From: Chakrabartia godavariana
GTDB lineage: Bacteria > Pseudomonadota > Alphaproteobacteria > Sphingomonadales > Sphingomonadaceae
DNA length: 64,000 nt
Direction of reading: 5' to 3'
NCBI GenBank assembly: GCA_005518185.1
Contig: RKSN01000002.1
Span: forward strand, 912,452-976,451
Position 1 is the stretch's first letter. Every line of letters starts with the position of its first letter. A program made the position numbers and the translations under genes. Shown one piece after another: positions 48,699-60,454 of this stretch. The notes beneath the pieces were generated by a model, which had not been told where the DNA came from, did no database searches, and saw nothing but the letters and a program-made list of their open reading frames with translations.

Positions 48699-49907
48699 AT
48701 GAAGCTGCTGGCGACGGGAATGCTCGTCCTGATGGCGTGCGTATATGTCTCGACGCGGGTCATCGGGCCGATTCATCCCGCCATCGGCTTCATCAAGGCC
48801 TTTGCCGAAGCCGCGATGGTGGGCGGCCTGGCCGACTGGTTCGCCGTCACCGCGCTGTTCCGCCACCCGCTCGGCCTGCCGATCCCGCACACGGCGATCA
48901 TCCCGCGCAACAAGGACCGCATCGGCGACACGCTGGCGACCTTTCTGCGCGACAATTTCCTGACGCCCGCCGTCGTCGCGCGGCGGATGAAGGGTCTGGA
49001 TGTGGCGGGCGCGGCGGGGCGCTTTCTGGCCAGTGAAGACCGCGGAGGATCGGGCCGGTTGCGTGACGGCGCATCGCGGCTGCTCGCCGACATTCTGGAA
49101 AGCCTCGACGATGACCGGCTCGGCGGCATGGCCAAGTCCGCCATCGCCGAGCGGCTGCGCCGGATGGACGTCGCCCCTCTCCTCGGCCAATCACTGACCG
49201 CCGCCATGCGCGAGGGGCGCCATGTGCCTCTGCTCGACGGGATCATCAATCGCGTCAGCCTTGTCATCGCGTCGAATGAGGACATCATCCGCGAGATGGT
49301 GCATGAGCGCGCGGGCCGGGTCCTGCGCTGGACCGGCCTTGACGAGAATGTGGCCAACGCCGTCATCACCGGGCTCAACAAGCTCGCTTTCGACATGGCC
49401 GACAATCCGGAGCATCCCCTGCGCCTGAAGATTAACGAGATGCTCGACGATCTGGCGCATGATCTCCAGCATGACGATCGGATGCAGGCGCGCGTCCAGT
49501 CGCTGAAGGATGACCTGATCGCCAATCCGGCGATGCAGAACTGGATCGACGGGCTGTGGCAGCAGGGGCGTGCCGCGCTCCTCCGCGCGGCGCGTGATCC
49601 CGACAAGGCCATGGCGGGCAAGCTTGGTGAGACACTGCGGCAGCTGGGCCAGACGCTCCAGACCGACGCGCGCCTCCGCACGATGATCAACCGCTTCGCC
49701 CGGCGCGCCGCCGTGGGGGCGGCTGCCAGCTATGGCGACGGGATCGTGAAGCTCGTGTCCGATACGATCCGCAGCTGGGACGTCGGCAAGGTCACCGAAC
49801 GCGTCGAAAGCGCGGTCGGCCGCGACCTGCAATATATCCGCATCAACGGCACGCTGGTCGGCGGGCTGGTGGGCCTTGCCATCCATGCGGTGGATGTGTG
49901 GCTATAA
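48699..49907 (+). CDS. DUF445 family membrane protein (YjiN-like)
   Basis: A 402-residue DUF445 protein: N-terminal membrane helix (LLATGMLVLMACVYVSTRVI), the conserved GLADWFAVTALFRHPLGLPIPHTAIIPRNKDRIG, a long helical middle and a C-terminal hydrophobic end (GTLVGGLVGLAIHAVDVWL). Function unknown. The frame is open and strongly GC3-biased for about 25 codons upstream of ATG 48699, back to the pump gene's stop, but has no ATG/GTG/TTG there, so the true N-terminus may be longer. Confidence 0.88.
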   Translation: MKLLATGMLVLMACVYVSTRVIGPIHPAIGFIKAFAEAAMVGGLADWFAVTALFRHPLGLPIPHTAIIPRNKDRIGDTLATFLRDNFLTPAVVARRMKGLDVAGAAGRFLASEDRGGSGRLRDGASRLLADILESLDDDRLGGMAKSAIAERLRRMDVAPLLGQSLTAAMREGRHVPLLDGIINRVSLVIASNEDIIREMVHERAGRVLRWTGLDENVANAVITGLNKLAFDMADNPEHPLRLKINEMLDDLAHDLQHDDRMQARVQSLKDDLIANPAMQNWIDGLWQQGRAALLRAARDPDKAMAGKLGETLRQLGQTLQTDARLRTMINRFARRAAVGAAASYGDGIVKLVSDTIRSWDVGKVTERVESAVGRDLQYIRINGTLVGGLVGLAIHAVDVWL

Positions 49908-49933
49908 GGGAAGAAAGCACCGACACCTAGAAA

Positions 49934-50028
49934 CCCGCTCATGCTCAACTTGTCGAAGCATCGTCCTTCTCCTTCGACCCTGGCAGACATAGGGAGGGCA
50001 GTCCTTCGACAGGCTCAGGGCGAGCGGG
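49934..50028. repeat. Palindromic intergenic repeat (family B-related)
   Basis: CCCGCTC...TTGTCGAAG (49934-49958) is roughly the inverse of CCTTCGACAGGCTCAGGG...CGGG (50003-50028). The second element resembles the ones at 18464 and 10804. It lies between two convergent genes, DUF445 and murA. Confidence 0.72.
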
Positions 50029-50035
50029 GAGTGGC

Positions 50036-51319
50036 TTATCCGTCGCTGTTGCGCTCGATATCCGCGCCGACGGCCGACAGCTTTTCCTCCAGTCGTTCAT
50101 AACCGCGATCGAGGTGGTAGACGCGCGACACCTGCGTTTCGCCTTCCGCCACCAGACCCGCGATAATCAGGCTCATCGAGGCGCGCAGGTCGGTGGCCAT
50201 GACAGGCGCGCCGACCAGCCGTTCAACGCCGCGCACGACGGCGGTGCGGCCCTTCACCTGGATGTCGGCGCCCATGCGGGCCAGTTCGGGCACGTGCATG
50301 TAGCGGTTTTCAAAGATTGTCTCGGTCAGCACGCTCGTCCCGTTGGCGCGCAGCAGCATCGCCATGAACTGCGCCTGCATGTCGGTGGCAAAGCCGGGGA
50401 ACGGCGCCGTCGACAGCGTGAGCGGACGCAGCTTGCCATCCGAGGAGACGGTGAGACCGTTCTTGTGCTCGACGACCTCCACACCGGCCTCGCGCAGGGC
50501 GGCGAGCGTTGCGTGCATGTCATCGGGATTGGCACCAACGAGTTCAACCGACCCACCGGCCAGTCCCACAGCGCAGGCATAGCTGCCCGCCTCGATCCGG
50601 TCGGGCATGACGGCATAGGTCGCCCCATGCAGGCGGTCGACGCCTTCAACGACGAGCTTTTCGGTGCCAATGCCGTCAATATGCGCGCCCATGGCGACGA
50701 GCAGGTTGCACAGATCGACAATCTCCGGCTCACGCGCCGCATTTTCAAGGACACAGGTGCCCTTGGCACGGACGGCCGCCATCAGCGCATTCTCGGTCGC
50801 GCCCACGGACACGACGGGAAAGACGATGGTGCCGCCGGGCAGGCGGCCGCCCTTGGCGCGGGCCGTCACATAGCCTGCGGTGGTTTCAATCTCGGCGCCA
50901 AAGGCCTCCAACGCCTTCAGGTGGAGGTCAATCGGGCGGTTACCAATGGCACAGCCGCCGGGCAGCGACACGGTCGCCTCGCCCGCCCGCGCGAGCAACG
51001 GGCCGAGCACGAGGATCGAGGCGCGCATCTTCCGCACGATGTCATAGGGCGCCATGGTCGCGGTGACCTTGCCCGCGCGCAGCGTCATCACGCGGCCGAA
51101 ATCCTCCGGCCGCGCGCCTTCGATCATGGTTGAACAGCCAAGCTGGTTCAGCAGGTGGCCGAAGCTGTCGACGTCGGCCAGGCGCGGCAGGTTGCGCAGC
51201 GTCAGCGGTTCATCGGTCAAGAGCGCGCAGGGCAGCAGCGTAAGTGCGGAGTTCTTGGCCCCCGAAATCGGAATGCGGCCATTAAGGCGATTGCCGCCGC
51301 GAATAAGTATCCTGTCCAT
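50036..51319 (-). CDS. murA: UDP-N-acetylglucosamine 1-carboxyvinyltransferase MurA
   Basis: A 427-residue enzyme for the first committed step of peptidoglycan synthesis, adding enolpyruvate from PEP to UDP-GlcNAc. The N-terminus MDRILIRGG, Lys22 in ISGAKNSAL, and the catalytic Cys123 in [17 protein letters not shown] (the residue alkylated by fosfomycin) are present; the Cys is the usual form rather than the resistant Asp. Cytoplasmic. Downstream of it lies the repeat region; upstream on the same strand is an acetyltransferase 48 nt away. Confidence 0.97.
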   Translation of the reverse strand: MDRILIRGGNRLNGRIPISGAKNSALTLLPCALLTDEPLTLRNLPRLADVDSFGHLLNQLGCSTMIEGARPEDFGRVMTLRAGKVTATMAPYDIVRKMRASILVLGPLLARAGEATVSLPGGCAIGNRPIDLHLKALEAFGAEIETTAGYVTARAKGGRLPGGTIVFPVVSVGATENALMAAVRAKGTCVLENAAREPEIVDLCNLLVAMGAHIDGIGTEKLVVEGVDRLHGATYAVMPDRIEAGSYACAVGLAGGSVELVGANPDDMHATLAALREAGVEVVEHKNGLTVSSDGKLRPLTLSTAPFPGFATDMQAQFMAMLLRANGTSVLTETIFENRYMHVPELARMGADIQVKGRTAVVRGVERLVGAPVMATDLRASMSLIIAGLVAEGETQVSRVYHLDRGYERLEEKLSAVGADIERNSDG

Positions 51320-51367
51320 CGATTGGCTTCTAACGCAAGCCGCCCCAAGGGCAAGACCTGCGCAATG

Positions 51368-51898
51368 CTATGCAGCCCCGGGGGCGGTCCGCCGGTACAC
51401 GCCGACCGGGCCGATCACGCCGTCACTGTCGGCAAAGTGTTGAAATCCGATCTTGGCGGCGACCTTTTGCGAGGCGACATTTCCGGGATCGATGATGCAG
51501 CGCACTTCGGCCTTGAGCGCACCGTCTGCCCATTGCAGCACAGCGGCCATGGCTTCAGTCGCCAGGCCCTTCCCCCAGGCATCAGGCACGAACGCCCAGC
51601 CGGCTTCGGGATACCCCTCCAGCGCGTCGATCCCGCGTTCAAAGCGGGCGAGACCGCCATTGCCGAGAAACGCGCCCGATTGCCGGTCAACAAAGGCCCA
51701 ATAGCCATAGCCGAGCAAGGCCCAGAGGCCGGCCGCCTGCGTGAACTTCACCCAGCTTTCCTGACGGGCGCGCGGCTTGCCGCCGATAAAGGCGGTCATC
51801 CGTGCATCGGCCCATGCCGCGGCATAGGCCTCCCAATGGTCGAGCGCGAGGGGCGCGAGGATGAGACGGTCGGTGGTCAGCGTGGGCGCGAGGGTCAT
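51368..51898 (-). CDS. GNAT family N-acetyltransferase (RimJ/RimL-like)
   Basis: A 176-residue GNAT enzyme of the RimJ/RimL group: TDRLILAPLALDHWEAYAAAW at the start, GNGGLARFERG, EAGWAFVPDAWGKGLATEAMAA (acetyl-CoA loop) and NVASQKVAAKIGF. Substrate could be a protein N-terminus or a small amine. It lies between murA and the metal-dependent hydrolase gene on the same strand. Confidence 0.88.
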   Translation of the reverse strand: MTLAPTLTTDRLILAPLALDHWEAYAAAWADARMTAFIGGKPRARQESWVKFTQAAGLWALLGYGYWAFVDRQSGAFLGNGGLARFERGIDALEGYPEAGWAFVPDAWGKGLATEAMAAVLQWADGALKAEVRCIIDPGNVASQKVAAKIGFQHFADSDGVIGPVGVYRRTAPGAA

Positions 51899-51915
51899 GC
51901 GCCCCTGCTAGCGGA

Positions 51916-52779
51916 TCAGGCGGCCGCCGTCACGGGCGCGCGTGCAGCCTCATAGTCGCTGTCGAACTTGCCGATCAGGTGCCGGTCATCTTCGTTCCAC
52001 GGATGGAAGCCGGGCAGGAAATAGGTCGCCCAAGGCAGGACGAGCTTACGCAGCGTACCCGGCCGACCGAGCAGGAACCAGATCAGCCCGCGATGCGCGG
52101 CCCAGCCGGTGATGCCATCCTGCGCGAGCAGATTGAGCATCCCGATATAGCGGTTCTTCCAGAAATTGATCGAGACGAGCAGCATCAGCGTCGACTTCAT
52201 CCGCCAGCGCTTCCACCGGCTCCAGTCGCGCGTGGCGTGCAGCCAGGTGTCATAGGCGACGCCCTTATGTTCGATTTCCTCAATCGCGTGCCATTTCCAC
52301 AGGTCGACTTCCTCGCCTTCCCCATTGCGGAAGGCGTGCGGGTCTTCGAGAAACTGCTTGGCGAGAATGGCCGTGTAATGCTCAAGCGCCATCGTCACGC
52401 ACAGGTTCACGATCTGCGGGCGCGACTTGATCAGATCCATGACATGGCTGACCTGCTTGTTGAGGAAGCTGATGTCATAGCCCGCCTGTTCGACGCGGTT
52501 GTTGAACGCCACATGCTCCCGCGTATGCATCACTTCCTGGCTGACAAAGGCGCGGATTTCCTTTTCCAGCTTGGGCGGCACGCCGTCGCGGAACGCCTTC
52601 ACCGCCTCGATGAACATCGCCTCCCCCTTGGGGAAGGTGACCGAGAGCGCGTTGTAGAAAGCCGTTGCAAAAGGATCGCCGCCAGCCCACCAACGCCCCT
52701 GCGCCGTGTTGCGGCCAAAGCGCCGGTCGCGCGGCGTGATGGTCAGATCGGCCGGGGTCTTCATGGCGGCAGCAGTCAT
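51916..52779 (-). CDS. Metal-dependent hydrolase (PF10118-type)
   Basis: A 287-residue protein of the predicted metal-dependent hydrolase family (COG3687). The di-metal carboxylate/histidine pattern is seen in FVSQEVMHTREHVAFN, TMALEHYTAILA and WKWHAIEEIEHKGVAYD, resembling ferritin-like di-iron enzymes. Reaction unknown. It is divergent from a TetR gene across 45 nt, so the regulator probably controls it. Confidence 0.88.
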   Translation of the reverse strand: MTAAAMKTPADLTITPRDRRFGRNTAQGRWWAGGDPFATAFYNALSVTFPKGEAMFIEAVKAFRDGVPPKLEKEIRAFVSQEVMHTREHVAFNNRVEQAGYDISFLNKQVSHVMDLIKSRPQIVNLCVTMALEHYTAILAKQFLEDPHAFRNGEGEEVDLWKWHAIEEIEHKGVAYDTWLHATRDWSRWKRWRMKSTLMLLVSINFWKNRYIGMLNLLAQDGITGWAAHRGLIWFLLGRPGTLRKLVLPWATYFLPGFHPWNEDDRHLIGKFDSDYEAARAPVTAAA

Positions 52780-52805
52780 GCGCGAATCTCCTCTGGGCCT
52801 TGAAA

Positions 52806-52819
52806 TAAGGGATTACTTA
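52806..52819. promoter_or_regulatory. Candidate TetR operator in the divergent promoter
   Basis: TAAG (52806-52809) and CTTA (52816-52819) form a short inverted repeat in the 45-nt gap between the hydrolase and TetR genes. The position is right for autoregulation and control of the hydrolase, but the arms are only 4 bp. Confidence 0.3.
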
Positions 52820-52824
52820 CACGA

Positions 52825-53415
52825 ATGTCAATAGATCGAAAGCGCCTCTCCCCCGAAGAAAGCCGCGCCGCTGCGCTGGACGCGGCGAGCGCAATTCTGA
52901 TCGAGGCTGGGCCGCAGGCCGTCACGCTGAAGGCGGTCGCCGCGCGGATGGGGCGGACACATGCCAATCTGCTGCATCATTTCGGATCGGCAGCCGGGCT
53001 GCAGATGGCGCTCGCCGCGCATCTGGCGGGGACCGTGTGCGACTCGATCGCCGACCTCATCCTCCAGAACCGCGACAGCGAGCCGGACCCGGAACGCGTC
53101 GTCAACATGGCGTTCGACACCTTTGTCGAAAAGGGCGCGGCGCAGCTCGCCACCTGGATGATCCTGTCGGGCAACGAAAATGCGCTCAATCCCGTCGTTG
53201 ATGCCATCCATGAGCTGATCGACGAGATCGGCGAGGGGCAGATGGACAAGTCGATGCATGAGGACACGCTGCACCTCGTTCTGCTGGCCATGGGCGATGC
53301 GCTGCTGGGCGAACCGCTTGCCAAGTCACTCGGCCTTCCGCGCGATGCGGCGCGCCAGATTGCGACGCGTCAGCTGAAGGCCTCTCCCCGGCTCGCCCCG
53401 CGCCTCGCCTCCTGA
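52825..53415 (+). CDS. TetR/AcrR family transcriptional regulator
   Basis: A 196-residue regulator. The N-terminal helix-turn-helix is AVTLKAVAARMGRTHANLLHHFGSAAGL (about 32-59), where the usual 'YYHF' of TetR proteins reads LLHHF. The C-terminal ligand domain is unassigned. It starts 45 nt from the divergent metal-dependent hydrolase gene, the likely target. Ligand unknown; a lipid or acyl compound is possible. Confidence 0.9.
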   Translation: MSIDRKRLSPEESRAAALDAASAILIEAGPQAVTLKAVAARMGRTHANLLHHFGSAAGLQMALAAHLAGTVCDSIADLILQNRDSEPDPERVVNMAFDTFVEKGAAQLATWMILSGNENALNPVVDAIHELIDEIGEGQMDKSMHEDTLHLVLLAMGDALLGEPLAKSLGLPRDAARQIATRQLKASPRLAPRLAS

Positions 53416-53465
53416 ACGGGCGGCGCTGACGCGGCAACCCTTCCCATTTCTGCGGTTTCCCCTAA

Positions 53466-55617
<2,152 letters not shown>

Positions 55618-55621
<4 letters not shown>

Positions 55622-56529
55622 CGACGACGATTGCGGTCACGGGCGCGACGGGGTTTGTCGGATCGACGCTCCTCACGCTGGCGGTCGCGCAGGGCTATAA
55701 CGTCCGCGCGCTCACCCGGCGTCCGCAGCCCGCGCGCGCCGGTGTCGTCTGGATTGAAGGCGCGCTCGACACCCCGGAAAGCCTGTCGCAACTGGTCGAA
55801 GGAGCGGACGCCGTCATCCATGTGGCAGGCGTCGTCAACGCGCGCGACCGCAATGGCTTTGAACAGGGCAATATCCGGGGCACCGAGGCCATTATCGCCG
55901 CGACCAGGGCGGCAGGCGTGACGCGCTTCGTCCATGTCTCCTCGCTCGCCGCGCGCGAACCGGACCTTTCAGTCTATGGCTGGTCGAAGGCGGGGGCCGA
56001 AGATGCTTTGCGCGCCAGTGGGCTCGACTGGGCCATGGTCCGCCCGCCCGCCATTTACGGCCCCGGCGACATGGAGATGCGCGACATCTTCAAGATGGCC
56101 AAGACCGGCCTCATGTTGATGCCGCCGGCCGGGCATCTTTCGGTCATCCATGCGGGCGATCTGGTGCGGCTGCTGCTGGCACTTTCCAGCCCTGACGCGC
56201 CGGTCGGGCAGATTTACGAAGTCGATGACGGAAAGACGGGCGGCTGGACCCATGTCGAATTCGCCAAGGCCATTGCCGACGCCGTGTGCCGCCGCGCGCT
56301 CGTCCTTTCAACGCCGCGCGCCGTGCTGAAGCTGGGTTCGGCTATCGACCGGCTGGTACGCGGCGACAAGGCCAAGCTCACCGCCGACCGGGTCAATTAT
56401 TTCTGCCACCCCGACTGGCGCGTAAACCCGTCCGCCCGCCCGGATGGCGCGCTTTGGACGCCGCAGATCGAGACGCACAGGGGATTGCGGGAGACGGCCG
56501 ACTGGTATCGGGCAGCGAGACTCCTTTAG
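55618..56529 (+). CDS. NAD(P)-dependent epimerase/dehydratase family protein
   Basis: A 303-residue extended-SDR-type protein: cofactor motif TGATGFVGSTL, VIHVAGVVNAR, Ser in HVSSLAA and the Tyr-x-x-x-Lys pair in YGWSK. It is shorter than sugar epimerases and resembles the atypical group that includes complex I assembly-like NDUFA9 proteins. Substrate unknown. The GTG start overlaps the proB stop (GTGA). Confidence 0.9.
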
Positions 56530-56550
56530 CCGCCCATCACCAACCCTCCT

Positions 56551-56654
56551 CCTGAACTTGGTTCAGGTTCCATCAGCTTCCATGATCCCGGACTTGGCAC
56601 CACACCGGCGAGGCCAGTGTTCATGGTTGCTGAAACAAGTTCAGCATGACGAAA
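56551..56654. repeat. Family C repeat pair without a gene inside
   Basis: CCTGAACTTGGTTCAGG (56551-56567) is a palindrome, and GCTGAAACAAGTTCAGC (56629-56645) continuing into ATGACGAAA matches the right arm of the GIY-YIG repeat. The two elements are about 60 nt apart and in opposite orientation. Confidence 0.8.
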
Positions 56655-56715
56655 TGGAACGCTCGATCCTCCCTTTTCGGGGGAGTTTTGCGAAGTGCGG
56701 GAGGAACAGGAAAAG

Positions 56716-57924
56716 CTAAACCCGCAACCCCTGCAGCATCATCGGCAGATTCCCGCTCTCGCCGCGTGCCTCTGACATGAAGAGATCCTTCACCGGCTTG
56801 GCTCGCTGCACGGCGTCAAGGCCGAAGCGGCGCACGGCGCGCGCGGCCTTGCCGGGCAGGCCGAACAGACGGACAAGGCTGTCGCAGGCAAAGGTCACCG
56901 CCATCACGTCCCCGGCGCGCCAGCGCTGATAGCGTGCGAGAAGCTGGGCATCGCCGAGGTCGAGGCCGAGACGCGCGCCATCCACCAGCACTTCGGCCAT
57001 GACCGCCACGTCGCGTAGCCCCAAGTTGAACCCCTGCCCTGCAATCGGGTGGATGCCGTGCCCCGCATCCCCGACGAGCGCGAGGCGCTTTTCCGTCATC
57101 TTGGCCGTGTGGCGGAAATGGAGCGGATAAAGCGCGCGCGGCGCCGCAAAGCTCAAATCGCCCAGAATGTCCGCTGTCACCCGCGAGACTTCCGCCAGGA
57201 AAGCGCGGTCGCCAAGCTTCATCGCGGCCTTGGCATGATCGTCGGGGAGCGACCAGACGAGCGCGGAGCGCGTGCCGGGGTTCATCGGCAGGAGCGCGAC
57301 CGGTCCGCCGGGATAGAAGATCTGATGCGCGATATTCTGATGCGGAATGGCATGGTCGAGCGCGGTGACGATGCTCATCGAAGCATAGTCCCACGCGGCA
57401 ACGTTGATGCCGACGGCGTCGCGCGTCGAGCTGTACCGCCCCTCGCACACGAGCAGCAGCGGCGCGGTGACGGTCGTTCCGTCCGACAGGCACGCCGTCA
57501 CGCGATGGTCACCGCGGTCGAGCGTCTCGGCGGTGACGCCAAATTTGCGCGTTACATGCGGCGCCTTCTGGATCATCGCCCAGAGCTCGCGGCGCAGCAC
57601 GCGGTTTTCGAGCATCAGGCCCAGCGGGTCAGCCATGTCGTCCGTCTCGAAGTCGAGCGGACGTCCGTCGGCGCCGTCGCGCACCTCGATCCGGCGGATC
57701 GGGCAGGCCTCTTCGCGCATTCGGGGGCCGATGCCGATGGCATCGAACATTTTCCAGCTGCTTGAGGAAATGGCGGTCACGCGGCCGTCGAATTCGGTCG
57801 TCAGCGTGCCCGCCGGATCGACCGGATCGATGACCACCGATTTAAGGCCGTGGACGTCCAGAGCCAGCGCCATTGTCTGGCCGATCAGGCCGCCGCCGAG
57901 GATGATGATGTCATGCGAGTCCAT
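56716..57924 (-). CDS. UbiH/UbiF/VisC/COQ6 family FAD-dependent hydroxylase
   Basis: A 402-residue flavoprotein monooxygenase. FAD-binding GGGLIG near the start, the middle DG-type motif and the C-terminal LVGDAGHGIHPIAGQGFNLGLRD are typical of ubiquinone-biosynthesis hydroxylases. ATG 57924 is chosen over an in-frame TTG at 57960. It probably hydroxylates the ubiquinone ring; which position cannot be told. It is divergent from ftsK. Confidence 0.92.
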   Translation of the reverse strand: MDSHDIIILGGGLIGQTMALALDVHGLKSVVIDPVDPAGTLTTEFDGRVTAISSSSWKMFDAIGIGPRMREEACPIRRIEVRDGADGRPLDFETDDMADPLGLMLENRVLRRELWAMIQKAPHVTRKFGVTAETLDRGDHRVTACLSDGTTVTAPLLLVCEGRYSSTRDAVGINVAAWDYASMSIVTALDHAIPHQNIAHQIFYPGGPVALLPMNPGTRSALVWSLPDDHAKAAMKLGDRAFLAEVSRVTADILGDLSFAAPRALYPLHFRHTAKMTEKRLALVGDAGHGIHPIAGQGFNLGLRDVAVMAEVLVDGARLGLDLGDAQLLARYQRWRAGDVMAVTFACDSLVRLFGLPGKAARAVRRFGLDAVQRAKPVKDLFMSEARGESGNLPMMLQGLRV

Positions 57925-58050
57925 GGTCCATGGCCATAGCCGAAGCGGGCCACGACTCAAGCTTTTCGGCGCGACTCTTGACGGCGAGTCAGCGGCTGGC
58001 GCATGAGGGCAACCGGAACATTATGCGCACGCAGGACAAGGAGGCGCGGC

Positions 58051-60375
58051 ATGGCATCGCGGGCGCCGGAATGGCGTGAATCGGTCAAACGTGGGGCAAT
58101 CCGCAGCGGCGCGCTGATCGGCGCGATCGCGCTTGCCCTGGGCGCACTCCTCCTCGTCCTCGCGCTCGCCAGCTATCGGCCAAGCGACCCGTCGATGAAC
58201 ACGGCAGCAGGCGGCCCCGTCAACAATCTGCTGGGCCTTCCGGGTGCCTGGATCTCCGATTTCCTGCTCTGGCTGCTCGGCCCCTGTGTCGGCCTGTTCG
58301 TTCCGCAAATGCTCATCAATGCGCGCCGCCTCTGGGCCAAGGTGTCAGTGCTGGGCTGGAAACGCCGCGCGCTCGGTGCGCTCGCCGGCATTGCGCTCGT
58401 CGATACCGGCCTTGCCCTGTTCCGCCCCGGCGCATTTGAAAACCTGCCCGGCGGCCTTGGCGGGACGGTGGGCGTCACGGTCGGCGGCATCCTTCAGTGG
58501 CTGATGTCCTTTGCCCCGCCCGCCGACTGGATGACATGGGTTCGCTGGGGTCTGGCGGGGGTGATCGCGCTCGGCGGCATCGTTATCTGGGCCCGCAGCC
58601 TTGGCCTTGACGAGGATGAGCGCGCCTGGCTGTTCCGGCGGCGTCAGAAGGACGATGCGGTCCGCGCGCTGCCCGCGCCGTTCGACGAGGAAGACGATGT
58701 TATGCCCGCGCGGCCCGAGCCGCAGCGCCCGACCATTTCGGAACCCCGCCCGGCGCCGGTCATCGACGAAGGGCGGACCAAGCCCGTCATTCAGGACAAG
58801 CCCGCACCCGCCGCGCCCAAGGCAGCCGAGAAGTCGAGCCAGACGGCGCTGCCGCTGGGCGACCGTTATGTGCTGCCGTCGCTCGATCTGCTGAGCCCCG
58901 CGCCCGCGTCGGCGGCAAGCCCGCTCGACAAGGTCGCGCTCGAACGCAATGCGCGGCTGCTGGAAACCGTCCTCGATGACTTCCACGTCAAGGGGCAGAT
59001 CGTCGAGGTCCGCCCCGGCCCGGTCGTGACCATGTACGAGCTTGAGCCCGCCTCTGGCATCAAGGCGAGCCGTGTCATCCAGCTGGCCGATGACATCGCA
59101 CGCAACATGTCGGCCCTGTCGGCGCGCGTGGCGACAATCCCCGGCCGGACCGTGATCGGCATCGAGCTGCCCAACCAGAAGCGCGAAAGCGTCGTCCTGC
59201 ATGAGCTGATTGCCAGCCACGCCTTCAATGAACAGTCGGGCCAGCTGCCTATCGTGCTGGGCAAGAACATCGCGGGCGACCCCGTCATCGCGGACCTGGC
59301 GCCCATGCCGCACCTGCTGGTCGCGGGCACCACCGGCTCGGGCAAGTCGGTCGGTCTCAACGCCATGATCGTGTCGCTGCTTTACCGCCTGACGCCCGAT
59401 CAGTGCCGGATGATCATGATCGACCCGAAGATGCTCGAACTCAGCATCTACGACGACATCCCCCATCTCCTTTCGCCCGTGGTGACGGAGCCTGCCAAGG
59501 CGATCCGCGCGCTCAAATGGGCGGTCGAGCAGATGGAGGACCGCTACCGGATGATGGCCTCGGTCGGCGTGCGTAGCCTGGCCAGCTTCAATGAAAAGGT
59601 CCGCTCGGCAAACCAGAAGGGCGCCTTCCTCGGCCGCCGCGTTCAGACGGGTTATGATTCGGCAACCGGCCAGCCGATCTATGAGGAAGAGCAGCTCGAC
59701 TATCAGCCGCTGCCGCAGATCGTCGTCATCGTCGACGAACTTGCCGACCTGATGATGACGGCGGGCAAGGAAGTCGAATTCCTGATCCAGCGCCTCGCGC
59801 AAAAGGCGCGCGCGGCCGGCATCCACCTCATCATGGCGACGCAGCGCCCCTCGGTCGACGTCATCACCGGCGTCATCAAGGCGAACCTGCCGACACGCAT
59901 CAGCTTTGCCGTGACGTCGAAGATCGACAGTCGCACGATCCTGGGCGAACAGGGCGCCGAACAGCTGCTTGGCAAGGGCGACATGCTTTACATGCCCGGC
60001 GGCAAGCAGATCGCCCGCGTCCACGGGCCGTTCGTGTCCGATGAGGAAGTGCGGGCCGTGGCTGACCATTGGCGATCGCAGGGGTCACCCGAATATATCC
60101 AGGCCGTCACCGAAGAGCCCGAAGAGGGCGGCTGGGACATGGAAGGCGCGCCCACGGGCGAGGACTCGGCCGAAGACCAGATGTACCGCAAGGCCCTGCA
60201 GGTGGTTGCCGAAAGCCAGAAGGCCTCGACCAGCTATATCCAGCGGCAGCTGCGCATCGGTTATAACTCGGCGGCGCGACTGATCGAGCGGATGGAGCTT
60301 GAGGGCAAGGTCAGCCGGCCGGATCATGTCGGTCGCCGCGAAGTTCTCATTGATCCGGATGGCCACGCGATCTGA
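58051..60375 (+). CDS. ftsK: DNA translocase FtsK
   Basis: A 774-residue translocase. ATG 58051 is chosen for its AAGGAGG site 6 nt upstream and standard N-terminus. Four membrane helices lie in about 15-190, followed by an acidic/proline linker (about 200-280) and the motor domain: Walker A GTTGSGKSV near 426, Walker B MIMIDPKMLELS and the segment VVIVDELADLMM. The C-terminal gamma winged helix is DQMYRKALQVVAESQKASTSYIQRQLRIGYNSAAR (motif within positions 60178-60282). It moves chromosome ends across the division septum and activates XerCD. Confidence 0.97.
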   Translation: MASRAPEWRESVKRGAIRSGALIGAIALALGALLLVLALASYRPSDPSMNTAAGGPVNNLLGLPGAWISDFLLWLLGPCVGLFVPQMLINARRLWAKVSVLGWKRRALGALAGIALVDTGLALFRPGAFENLPGGLGGTVGVTVGGILQWLMSFAPPADWMTWVRWGLAGVIALGGIVIWARSLGLDEDERAWLFRRRQKDDAVRALPAPFDEEDDVMPARPEPQRPTISEPRPAPVIDEGRTKPVIQDKPAPAAPKAAEKSSQTALPLGDRYVLPSLDLLSPAPASAASPLDKVALERNARLLETVLDDFHVKGQIVEVRPGPVVTMYELEPASGIKASRVIQLADDIARNMSALSARVATIPGRTVIGIELPNQKRESVVLHELIASHAFNEQSGQLPIVLGKNIAGDPVIADLAPMPHLLVAGTTGSGKSVGLNAMIVSLLYRLTPDQCRMIMIDPKMLELSIYDDIPHLLSPVVTEPAKAIRALKWAVEQMEDRYRMMASVGVRSLASFNEKVRSANQKGAFLGRRVQTGYDSATGQPIYEEEQLDYQPLPQIVVIVDELADLMMTAGKEVEFLIQRLAQKARAAGIHLIMATQRPSVDVITGVIKANLPTRISFAVTSKIDSRTILGEQGAEQLLGKGDMLYMPGGKQIARVHGPFVSDEEVRAVADHWRSQGSPEYIQAVTEEPEEGGWDMEGAPTGEDSAEDQMYRKALQVVAESQKASTSYIQRQLRIGYNSAARLIERMELEGKVSRPDHVGRREVLIDPDGHAI

Positions 60376-60454
60376 CGCTCGCGCGACGACAGGTTCATTC
60401 CGGGTTCAAAGCCAGCCTGCTTAGGGTCCGCCCCTGCACCCATCGGAGACGATC

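Noticed and set aside
58345-60069. Minus-strand frame (574 codons)
   Set aside because: Antisense to ftsK; shadow of codon bias.
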